From NCBI RefSeq assembly GCF_004362855.1, contig NZ_SNXW01000006.1, forward strand, positions 215,330 through 279,329: DNA of 64,000 bases, given 5' to 3'. The position numbers were made by a program, and so were the translations under genes. Under the pieces are notes generated by a model. It was given only the letters and a program-made list of their open reading frames with translations. It ran no database searches and was not told the DNA's origin. The DNA is from Aquabacterium commune (GTDB taxonomy: Bacteria; Pseudomonadota; Gammaproteobacteria; Burkholderiales; Burkholderiaceae_C). This document shows positions 16,123 to 23,434 of the stretch, piece by piece; within the stretch, counting starts at the first letter, position 1, and every line of letters starts with the position of its first letter.

Positions 16123-18165
16123 ATGAGTGCTGTCCGCCCGCCCTACGTCCCGATCGTCCGCCTGTACCAGGACTGGTTGCACCAGACCCGCGGTCTGCGG
16201 TTTGCCGATTACCGCGCGCTGTGGCGCTGGTCGGTGGACGAGCCCGACGCCTTCTGGCAGAGCCTGTGGGACTACGACGGCATGCGCTCGCCCACGCCCC
16301 ACACGGCGGTGCGCAGCGCCGACCCCATGCCCGGCACGCGGTGGTTCGAAGGTGCGCAGGTGAACTACGCCCAACGCGTGTTGCGGCACGTGGACGCGGC
16401 CCATGCGGCGGGCGTGCCTGCCATCGTCAGCGAGAACGAACTGGGCGAGGTGCGCGAGGTGTCGTGGCCCGAGCTGCGTCGCCAGGTGGCCTCGCTGGCC
16501 CTGACCCTGCGCGAGATGGGCGTGCAAGGCGGTGACCGCGTGGCCGCTTACCTGCCCAACGTGCCCGAAGCCATCGTGGCCTTCCTGGCCTGCGCCAGCG
16601 TGGGCGCCATCTGGAGCGTCTGTGCGCCCGACATGGGCGTGCAGGCTGTGACCGACCGCTTCACGCAGATCGCGCCCAAGCTCTTGATCGCGGCGGATGG
16701 CGTGCACTACGCGGGCAAGCGCCTGGACCGCAGCGAGGTGGTGGCCGGCCTGCGCGACAGCCTGCCCAGCGCGGACAAGCTCATCGTGCTGCGCACCCCG
16801 TTTGCCAGCCGCCAGGTGCCGGCCGATGCGGATTTTGCCCAGGCCACCGCCCGCGACGACGCGGCCGTGGCAGCCTTCGAGCCCGATTGGCTGCCCTTCG
16901 ATCACCCGCTGTGGGTGGTTTATTCCAGCGGCACCACCGGCCTGCCCAAGCCCCTGGTCCACGGGCACGGTGGCATCTTGATGATGGGTGCGGCGGGCCG
17001 CAAGCTCGGCGATGTGGGCGCGAGTTACCTGCCCAACAGCTTCGGCGAGCGCTTCCACTGGTACAGCTCGACCGGCTGGGTGATGTGGAATTCGCAGGTC
17101 TCGGGGCTGTGCGATGGCGCCACCGTGGTGATCTTCGATGGCAGCCCGGGCGGCAGCAAGGTACAGCCCGACTGGACGGTGCTGTGGCGCTTCGCGGCGC
17201 GCCACCGCGTCACCTATTTCGGTGCGGGCGCGGCTTTCTATGCCAACTGCATGAAGGCGGGCGTGGACCTGTCGCAATGCGGTGACCTCGGCTGGGTCAG
17301 GGCGCTGGGCTCCACCGGCTCACCGTTGGCCGAGGACGTGCAGCGCTGGGGCACGGCGCAGTTCGAGGCCCTGGGCACACCCGACATCTGGTGGAATAAC
17401 ATTTCGGGGGGCACCGATTTCTGCGGTGCGTTCGTGGGCGGCCACCGCGAGCTGCCGTTGCAGCCCGGGCGCATGCAGTGCCGCCTGCTGGGCTGTGCGG
17501 TGGCGGCCTGGAATGCCGAGGGCCAGGCGGTTGACAACGAGGTGGGCGAACTCGTTTGTACCCAGCCGCTGCCGTCCATGCCCTTGTATTTCTGGGGCGA
17601 CGAGGGCCATGCGCGCTACCTGTCGAGCTACTTCGACACCTACCCCGGCGTCTGGCGCCACGGTGACTGGCTGAAGGTGCACGACGACGAGAGCTGCATC
17701 ATCTACGGCCGCAGCGACGCCACCATCAACCGCCATGGCCTGCGCATGGGCACCAGCGAGATCTACAACGCCGTGGAGGCCTTGCCCGAGGTGCTCGACA
17801 GCCTGGTCATCGACCTGGAGTACCTGGGGCGCGACAGCCGCATGGTGATGTTCGTGGTGCTGCGCCCCGGCCTGGCGCTGGACCAGGCGCTGCAGGCGCG
17901 CATCCACGGCGCCATCCAGCAGACGCTGTCGCCGCGCTTCGTGCCGGACGTGACGCTGCAGGCGGAGGAGATCCCGCGCACGCTGTCGGGCAAGAAGCAG
18001 GAGGTGCCGATCAAAAAGCTCTTTCTGGGCCAGCCGCTGGAGCGCGTGGTCAACCGGGATGCGATGGCCAACCCGCAGTGCTTGCCCTGGTACGAGGCCC
18101 AGGCCCGTGCACAGGGCGCTGCACATGCCAGTGCACATGCCAGTGCCCCTGGCTTGGCCGGGTGA
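16123..18165 (+). CDS. Acetoacetate--CoA ligase
   Basis: This adenylate-forming enzyme activates acetoacetate to acetoacetyl-CoA for use in ketone-body or polyhydroxybutyrate metabolism. The 680 residues include the AACS/ACAS N-terminal region (FWQSLWDYDGM, ARWFEGAQVNYAQ-like), the P-loop YSSGTTGLPKP near 267, NNISGGTDFCGAFVGG, which is typical of acetoacetyl-CoA synthetases, YGRSDATINRHGLRMGTSEIYN, and the catalytic Lys in SGKKQEVPIKK near 622. The last codons contain a 12-base tandem repeat encoding AHASAHAS. Its function is inferred from the family; acyl range was not testable. Confidence 0.88.
   Translation: MSAVRPPYVPIVRLYQDWLHQTRGLRFADYRALWRWSVDEPDAFWQSLWDYDGMRSPTPHTAVRSADPMPGTRWFEGAQVNYAQRVLRHVDAAHAAGVPAIVSENELGEVREVSWPELRRQVASLALTLREMGVQGGDRVAAYLPNVPEAIVAFLACASVGAIWSVCAPDMGVQAVTDRFTQIAPKLLIAADGVHYAGKRLDRSEVVAGLRDSLPSADKLIVLRTPFASRQVPADADFAQATARDDAAVAAFEPDWLPFDHPLWVVYSSGTTGLPKPLVHGHGGILMMGAAGRKLGDVGASYLPNSFGERFHWYSSTGWVMWNSQVSGLCDGATVVIFDGSPGGSKVQPDWTVLWRFAARHRVTYFGAGAAFYANCMKAGVDLSQCGDLGWVRALGSTGSPLAEDVQRWGTAQFEALGTPDIWWNNISGGTDFCGAFVGGHRELPLQPGRMQCRLLGCAVAAWNAEGQAVDNEVGELVCTQPLPSMPLYFWGDEGHARYLSSYFDTYPGVWRHGDWLKVHDDESCIIYGRSDATINRHGLRMGTSEIYNAVEALPEVLDSLVIDLEYLGRDSRMVMFVVLRPGLALDQALQARIHGAIQQTLSPRFVPDVTLQAEEIPRTLSGKKQEVPIKKLFLGQPLERVVNRDAMANPQCLPWYEAQARAQGAAHASAHASAPGLAG
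18121..18144 (+). repeat. 12-base tandem repeat at the 3' end of the acetoacetate-CoA ligase gene
   Basis: GCACATGCCAGT occurs twice in direct succession (18121-18132 and 18133-18144) and encodes AHAS-AHAS. The repeat keeps the frame and lies beyond the conserved enzyme core, so copy-number changes would be harmless. Confidence 0.7.
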
Positions 18166-18171
18166 TGCGCC

Positions 18172-19248
18172 TCAAGCGGCCACGGACAGCGAGGCCCAGA
18201 GGTGGGCCGCGGCCAGGGCGCGCCAGGGCGACAGGGGCGCCAGCCAGGCTTCGGCCACCTGCGGAGTGACCGTCGGGGATGGCACAGGCTGCAGAGGCTG
18301 AAAACGCGGTGAAGGCGGTTTGGCCGAGGCAGCGTTCGGCTTGAGCAAAGCCCCCAGCGCCCGCCGCACGGCCACGTCGCCATGCAGGGAGCCGTCCAGC
18401 CAGCCGAAGCCGCGCATCAGGGCGTAGCTCACCGTCCAGGGGCCGATGCCTTGGATGGCCAGCAGTTGGGCGGCGATGTCGCTGGGCCCAGCGCGCAGGG
18501 TCTTGTCTTGTTCCTTGTTCTGATCGCCACCCAGCCAGCCGCCGAGCCCTTCGCCCAGCCGCAGCGTGCCGCTGTGCACCGCTTCCGACACCGACAACAA
18601 GGTGCGTGCCTTGCTGGCGGTGAAGCCCGCTGTGCGCAGACCCGCCTCGCCCAGGGCCAGCAGTTGCGCGGCCTGCGGGTGACACAGGATGCCGCTGCTG
18701 TGGCGGACACCGCAGGCCTCGATCATGCGGCGGCGGATGGCCACGGCGGCCTGCACACTGATCTGCTGCCCGGTGATGGCCCAGCTCAGGGCTTCGAAAG
18801 GCGAGGCCGTGACCGGTACGCGCAGGCCGCTTTGGCGCGCCAGCACGGGGCCGAATTCAGGGTGATGCCGGTGCGCACGTTCGAAGCCTTCGACGTCCTG
18901 GTCCAGGCCCAGCATGCGACGCACCATGGCCTCGAAGCGCGGCTGATCGACATCCGCACCCAAGCAGGCACCCAAGCCGGCATCCAAATCTGAATCCACG
19001 GCGAGTTCGGCGTGCACGGCGTCGTCCTGGAAGCTCAGACTGAGCAGCGCGGGCGCGCCTTGCCAGACCAGGCCCTTGTCCAGCCGCGACGCCGTGACCC
19101 GTTCGGCCAGGGCGTGCGGGTCGCGCCCGTGGAAGGCCAGCACGTCGTCACGGCGGAAGTTCGCAGGCAGGCTGATGGGGTGGCGCAAGTGCTGACGCAG
19201 GGTGGTTTGTGCGCCGCATGGCGGCTTGCCTGGCGTGGCCCTTGTCAT
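18172..19248 (-). CDS. alkA: DNA-3-methyladenine glycosylase II
   Basis: AlkA removes alkylated bases such as 3-methyladenine to begin base-excision repair. The 358-residue protein has an N-terminal AlkA-type domain (SLPANFRRDDVLAFHGRDPHALAERV) and the helix-hairpin-helix GPD domain LLAIQGIGPWTVSYALMRGFGWLDGSLHGD, where the last Asp is the expected catalytic residue. The ITGQQISVQAA motif is also typical. Its ATG overlaps the stop of the upstream ada-type gene by four bases, so the two repair genes form an operon. Length is above average because of a longer insertion and tail. Confidence 0.88.
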   Translation of the reverse strand: MTRATPGKPPCGAQTTLRQHLRHPISLPANFRRDDVLAFHGRDPHALAERVTASRLDKGLVWQGAPALLSLSFQDDAVHAELAVDSDLDAGLGACLGADVDQPRFEAMVRRMLGLDQDVEGFERAHRHHPEFGPVLARQSGLRVPVTASPFEALSWAITGQQISVQAAVAIRRRMIEACGVRHSSGILCHPQAAQLLALGEAGLRTAGFTASKARTLLSVSEAVHSGTLRLGEGLGGWLGGDQNKEQDKTLRAGPSDIAAQLLAIQGIGPWTVSYALMRGFGWLDGSLHGDVAVRRALGALLKPNAASAKPPSPRFQPLQPVPSPTVTPQVAEAWLAPLSPWRALAAAHLWASLSVAA

Positions 19249-20195
19249 GGGCGCGGGGTGTCTGCTGGGGGCGTGAGCGATGCGAGGGATGCCATCGGTG
19301 CCGCCGGGTCGGCCTCCCGCACCAGCAGCGCCTGCTTGCGCGCCACGCCCCACCGGTAGCCCGACAGGTCGCCATTGAGCCGCACCACGCGGTGGCAGGG
19401 GATGGCCACGGCCAGGGTGTTCGAGGCACAGGCTCGCGCCACAGCCCGCACCGATGTGGGCGAGCCGATGCGTTCGGCCAGCTCGGTGTAGCTCACGGTC
19501 TGCCCGGGCGGGATGTCGCGCAGCGCCTGCCACACGCGCTGCTGAAAGGCCGTGCCGCGCACGTCCAGTGGCAGGCTGTGCGACTGCGTGGGCATCTCCA
19601 CCAGCCCGATCACCTGGGCCACCAGGCGTTCGAAGTCGGTGTCGGCACCGATGAGCTCGGCCTGCGGGAAGCGGTCCTGCAACTCGCGGGTGAGGACGCC
19701 GGCATCGTCACCCAGCGAGATGGCGCACACGCCCAAGGCGCTGGCTGCGACCAGCACCGCGCCCAACGAGCACTGCGCCACGGCGAAGTGGACGACCGTG
19801 TCTTTGCCGCCGCCACGGAAGGCCGAGGGCGTCATGCCCAGGCGCTGGCGGGCGCCTTCGTAGAAGCGGCTGGGCGCCTGGAAGCCCGCTTCGTGCAAGG
19901 CATCGGTGATGCGCTGACCGGCGCCCAGGGCTTCGCGCACCTTGTGGGCGCGGTGGGCATCGGCATAGGCCTTGGGCGTGATGCCGGTGACCGCCTTGAA
20001 GATGCGGTGCAGGTGGTGCGGGCTCATCTGCGCCTGCGCGGCCAGCGCGTTCAGCGAGGGTGGCTGCTCAGCGGCCTCGATGTGCCGACACAGCGCCGCC
20101 ACGAGCGAGGTGTGGCGGTGCGCCGGAGTTTGCGCCGAGGGGTGCGCGGTTGTGGCCACGGTGGGCTGCGGGGCGGAGGGCAATCGGGCGGGCAT
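19245..20195 (-). CDS. ada: Ada-like protein: AraC-type regulator fused to O6-methylguanine methyltransferase, no N-terminal zinc domain
   Basis: This 316-residue protein reverses O6-methylguanine lesions and probably regulates repair genes. An AraC-type helix-turn-helix region (about 36-125, with MSPHHLHRIFKAVTGITPKAYADAHR) is followed by the methyltransferase domain, with the active cysteine in IPCHRV (Cys267) and the helix GSPTSVRAVARACASN. The cysteine-rich N-terminal domain of E. coli Ada, which repairs phosphotriesters and switches on transcription, is missing. Sensing must therefore work differently or be lost. The start at 20195 is the only good ATG. The gene is coupled to alkA. Confidence 0.88.
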   Translation of the reverse strand: MPARLPSAPQPTVATTAHPSAQTPAHRHTSLVAALCRHIEAAEQPPSLNALAAQAQMSPHHLHRIFKAVTGITPKAYADAHRAHKVREALGAGQRITDALHEAGFQAPSRFYEGARQRLGMTPSAFRGGGKDTVVHFAVAQCSLGAVLVAASALGVCAISLGDDAGVLTRELQDRFPQAELIGADTDFERLVAQVIGLVEMPTQSHSLPLDVRGTAFQQRVWQALRDIPPGQTVSYTELAERIGSPTSVRAVARACASNTLAVAIPCHRVVRLNGDLSGYRWGVARKQALLVREADPAAPMASLASLTPPADTPRP

Positions 20196-20268
20196 GGCAC
20201 CCACTCTAGCCCGATCGTGTGGCCTCGTCCTCCCGACTCTTGCGATCCTGGCGGTGGCCGGGGAGGCG

Positions 20269-21876
20269 TCAGCGCCCGATCGTCTTGACCATCTGCCCCA
20301 CCTTGGGTTCGGCGATGTGACCTGCGCCATCGGTGCCGTCCTGGCCATAGGCGCTGTTCATCAGGCGCAGCTGTCCCTCAGCCTGTGCTGCCGGCATGAA
20401 GGCCGCCAGGACCGAGCTGCGCGCGAGTTCCGCAAAGCCGCCCTTGGGGAAGGGCACGGCCTTGATCACCCAGGGCCTGGCGGCCTCGCGGTCGGCCGGC
20501 GTGATGGCGCGGAACGAGGCCTCGGCTTCGCGCAGCGGCGCGTCGGCCCTTTGCAAGGCGGCAGCGTCACGGCCCAGATGCCGCATCAGGTACCTGCGCG
20601 ACAGCGGCCCATCGACCAGCGTGAGATGGACAGCCGTCGCCGCACCCTGCGCGTTGCGCACCACGCCATCGAAATGCGTGGCCGGCAGACCGTGCAGGCT
20701 GCGCTTGTCCAGGTTGCCTTCCACGCGGTTCTGGTTGGCCTTGAGCAGCTGGCGCAGCAGGTCTTCGTGCGAGCCCTGGGCGCTGGGCGGCAGCACGGTC
20801 ACGACCAGGCCGGCGTCGCCCGCGGCATTGACGAGGGTGATGGCATCGCTGCCATTGCGCACCCGCCAGCCCGAAGGCGCGGTCAGGGCCATGCCCAGGC
20901 CTTCGTGCACGAATTGCGGGCCGCGCACCACGCCTTCCTCGCGGCTGTCGCCAAACACCATGCCCTCGACCGTCTGCAGATAGCGCGCGCGGCCATCGTC
21001 GTCGTAGCGCGTTGGCGGTGTCTGGTATTGCAGCGCGATGGTGCGGATGTCCGCCAGGCGTTGCGCGTTGCTGGGGTGGGACGCCAGCCAGTTGTTGCCC
21101 GATGGCGCCTGGCGGCCCTCGGCGCGGGCGGTGTCGGCTGCGAACTGCTCCTGACTTTTGAGCACCTGGATGACGTCCACCATGTTGCGCGGGTCATAGC
21201 GGTTGCGCGCCAGGTACTCCGCGCCAAGCTCATCGGCTTGCGTCTCCTGCTCGCGGCTGTACGACGCGACGTAGCCCGCCGCGGCGGTCTGCGAGACCTG
21301 CCCCGCGAGGTCGGTGGCGCCGCGCACGCCGGCACCCTCCAGCACCACGCCCAGCACCGTGGCTGCCAGCACGCCCAGCCCGGCGTTTTGCTGGCGTGTC
21401 GCGCGCTGCGCGCCATGGCGCGCGGTGACGTGGCCGATCTCGTGGCCCATCACGCCGGCCAGTTCGGCTTCGCTGTCGAGGTAGGCCATGATGCCGCGGG
21501 TCACGTACACGTAGCCGCCGGGCAGGGCGAAGGCATTGACCTCGGGGCTGTCCAGCACGGTGAAGGTCCACGCCAGGTTGGCGCGGTGCGACTGCGCCGC
21601 GAGTTTCTGGCCCAGCGTGTTGACGTAGGCCTGTACCTTCGGGTTGGCGTAGGCGCGCTGCTCCTTGAGCACCTGCTGGTGGGCTTTCTGGCCTTGGGTG
21701 ATCTCGGCGGGTTCGTCCATCACCGAGCGCTCGGCCTCACCGGTCACCGGGTTGACGACGGTGCTGCCGCAGGCGCTGAGCAGCGCCGAGCTCAGGGTCG
21801 CGGCGGTCAGTGTCGCTGCGGCACGTTGCCAGGGGCGTGCGGTGGGCGAAGTCCGGGGTATGCAGGGCGTGTGCAT
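20269..21876 (-). CDS. M48 family metalloprotease lipoprotein (BepA/LoiP-like)
   Basis: This is a zinc protease of the periplasm that is probably anchored to the outer membrane. The signal sequence ends in the lipobox LLSAC (lipidated Cys36). The zinc motif HEIGH lies at 145-149 and the third ligand Glu in SREQETQADELG. The M48 domain is followed by tetratricopeptide-like or unstructured sequence to a total of 535 residues. BepA-type proteins check outer-membrane protein assembly. The exact orthologue is not certain because the C-terminal half (a domain containing GMALTAPSGWRVRNG) resembles a separate conserved domain of putative Zn-dependent proteases. Confidence 0.88.
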   Translation of the reverse strand: MHTPCIPRTSPTARPWQRAAATLTAATLSSALLSACGSTVVNPVTGEAERSVMDEPAEITQGQKAHQQVLKEQRAYANPKVQAYVNTLGQKLAAQSHRANLAWTFTVLDSPEVNAFALPGGYVYVTRGIMAYLDSEAELAGVMGHEIGHVTARHGAQRATRQQNAGLGVLAATVLGVVLEGAGVRGATDLAGQVSQTAAAGYVASYSREQETQADELGAEYLARNRYDPRNMVDVIQVLKSQEQFAADTARAEGRQAPSGNNWLASHPSNAQRLADIRTIALQYQTPPTRYDDDGRARYLQTVEGMVFGDSREEGVVRGPQFVHEGLGMALTAPSGWRVRNGSDAITLVNAAGDAGLVVTVLPPSAQGSHEDLLRQLLKANQNRVEGNLDKRSLHGLPATHFDGVVRNAQGAATAVHLTLVDGPLSRRYLMRHLGRDAAALQRADAPLREAEASFRAITPADREAARPWVIKAVPFPKGGFAELARSSVLAAFMPAAQAEGQLRLMNSAYGQDGTDGAGHIAEPKVGQMVKTIGR

Positions 21877-22263
21877 GGTCGTGTGTGAGACGCGGTTGTG
21901 TGTGGGGGGGTGTGAAGCTCTGCCTGCGACTTTAGCGCCGCACCTTTGCACTTGTCGCCACCGGTCACACTGTGCGTTTCAGGCGCCATTTCGCGCTGCG
22001 GCAAAAATAAGTGTGCACATTTCACAAGATGCTGTTAGAGTGCGGAGCAGCGCTGCAGGCTGCTTGCCTGCTCAGCGCCATCTGCCTGAGCTTGAAACGC
22101 CAGCGCCAATCCTGACACACAGTTCCGGGTTGAGTCCGCTGAACGTGCCACCCAAGGCACCTGACCTCCGCCGCGAACCGGCACCGGGTTGTTTCCCAGG
22201 CAAGCTTCTCCGTTCGATGCACTCCGTGCCGTGCGGATTCTCCCCCAGGCCTTGCGGCCCTCA
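21877..22263. promoter_or_regulatory. Long leader region upstream of the IF-1/RRM gene cluster
   Basis: This gap of about 390 bases separates the protease gene from a small conserved gene, infA and the RRM gene. No gene was recognised. It contains an imperfect hairpin at 22050-22078 and A/T-richer stretches near 22005-22040 that may hold promoter elements; no clean -35/-10 pair stands out. Long leaders are typical of cold-inducible genes. Confidence 0.35.
22050..22078 (+). other. Hairpin in the infA-cluster leader
   Basis: GCGCTG-CAGGC (22050-22060) can pair with GCCTG-CAGCGC (22066-22078, with a two-base bulge) around the loop TGCTT. No T run follows, so this is not a terminator. It is a possible regulatory element of the transcript for the downstream small gene, infA and RRM protein. 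Confidence 0.4.
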
Positions 22264-22509
22264 GTGAATCTTTTGAATCCTTTCCCTGCCTCCTCGTTTT
22301 CGGTCGACAAGTTCTGCCTGTCACCGTTCGCCAAACTCAATGAATCGGGCCAGTACGCTGCCTCGATTTCCATCCGCAGTGGACGCGGCCGCGGGACCCA
22401 TGACCGGGTCTTCCGCTTCATCCCTTGCTTTCCCAACCACGACGAGGCCATCCGCTATGCCGCGGACCAGGGTCGCCGCTTCGTGCGTCAGTCCAACTGT
22501 TCGGCCTGA
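22264..22509 (+). CDS. Conserved small protein of unknown function upstream of infA
   Basis: This is a short protein of about 81 residues. Its reading frame shows structured, non-shadow composition: SVDKFCLSPFAKLNESGQYAASISIRSGRGRGTHDRVFRF and then a helical segment PNHDEAIRYAADQGRRFV. I do not recognise a named domain. The start is uncertain: candidates are GTG at 22264 and TTG at 22273, neither with a clear ribosome site. It lies 36 bases before infA on the same strand and is probably co-transcribed. Confidence 0.55.
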   Translation: MNLLNPFPASSFSVDKFCLSPFAKLNESGQYAASISIRSGRGRGTHDRVFRFIPCFPNHDEAIRYAADQGRRFVRQSNCSA

Positions 22510-22545
22510 TCGCCGCGCAGCCATCTTCCTCACCTTAGGAGACCT

Positions 22546-22812
22546 GTGTCCAAGGAAGACCTCATCGAAATGCGTGGCCAGGTGGACGAAGTTCTGCCCG
22601 ATGCCCGCTTCCGCGTGACCCTCGAAAACGGTCACACCCTTGTCGCCTATTCGGGCGGCAAGATGCGCAAAAACCGCATCCGCATCCTGGCGGGCGACAA
22701 GGTGTCGCTGGAGCTCTCGCCGTATGACTTGAGCAAAGGCCGCATCACCTTCCGCCACCTCGAACCGCGCGCTGGTGGTGCACCTGCACCCATGCGTCGC
22801 AAATTCCGCTGA
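22546..22812 (+). CDS. infA: Translation initiation factor IF-1 (second-type, C-terminally extended)
   Basis: IF-1 binds the ribosomal A site during initiation. The 88 residues contain the OB-fold with [63 protein letters not shown]. After the core a 14-residue tail follows ([14 protein letters not shown]), so it is longer than the standard 72 residues. The start is GTG at 22546, preceded by the strong site TTAGGAGACC. Betaproteobacteria often carry a second infA outside the ribosomal-protein operon. The adjacent RRM protein suggests a role under cold or stress. Confidence 0.93.
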   Translation: MSKEDLIEMRGQVDEVLPDARFRVTLENGHTLVAYSGGKMRKNRIRILAGDKVSLELSPYDLSKGRITFRHLEPRAGGAPAPMRRKFR

Positions 22813-22853
22813 GCACCCGCTCAATATCCCTTTTCATTTTTGAAAGACACACC

Positions 22854-23192
22854 ATGAACAACAAACTGTACGTTGGCAACCTGGCCTACTCCGTGCGCGA
22901 CGAAAGCCTGCAGCACGCCTTCTCCGAATTCGGTTCGGTCCAATCCGCCAAGGTCATGATGGACCGTGACAGCGGCCGCTCCAAGGGCTTCGGCTTCGTG
23001 GAAATGGGCACCGCCGAAGAAGCGCAAGCTGCCATCCGTGCCCTGCACGGTCAACAACTGGAAGGCCGTGACCTGACCGTCAACCTGGCCCGTCCCAAGG
23101 AAGACCGTCCGAGCGGTGGTTTCGGTGGCGGCGGCTCGCGTGGCGGCTACGGCAGCGGCGGCGGCTACGGCGGTGGCCGTGGCGGTTACTGA
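22854..23192 (+). CDS. RRM-type RNA-binding protein with Gly-rich tail
   Basis: This is a 112-residue cytosolic RNA-binding protein. The RRM has RNP2 LYVGNL (5-10) and RNP1 KGFGFVEM (44-51). A tail rich in Gly, Arg, Ser and Tyr (GGFGGGGSRGGYGSGGGYGGG region) follows. Such proteins (Rbp family) in cyanobacteria and proteobacteria are often induced by cold and act as RNA chaperones. It lies 41 bases after infA and is followed by an intrinsic terminator, so it is the last gene of that unit. Confidence 0.9.
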   Translation: MNNKLYVGNLAYSVRDESLQHAFSEFGSVQSAKVMMDRDSGRSKGFGFVEMGTAEEAQAAIRALHGQQLEGRDLTVNLARPKEDRPSGGFGGGGSRGGYGSGGGYGGGRGGY

Positions 23193-23272
23193 TCGCCAGC
23201 GTCTGACGCATCCTGAGCCTTCGGTGATCTGAGGGTTCGGAACGCAGCGCGGCCTGTTTCAGGCCCAAAACA

Positions 23273-23299
23273 AGCCGACTCGCAGGGGTCGGCTTTTTT
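23273..23299 (+). terminator. Rho-independent terminator after the RRM gene
   Basis: AGCCGAC (23273-23279) pairs with GTCGGCT (23288-23294) across an eight-base loop and is followed by a run of T. It separates the RRM gene from mutS. Confidence 0.8.
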
Positions 23300-23434
23300 C
23301 ATGGGCGCCTCGAAAGTCCGGGGGCAGGGCGCTTGGGCAAAGCGCATACACTCACGGCCCTGAGATGCCGCCTCTGCTCTGTGGGGCGACTTGCATCTCC
23401 ATGCGCGCCTGCAAGACTCAGGCGCCCGACAGCC

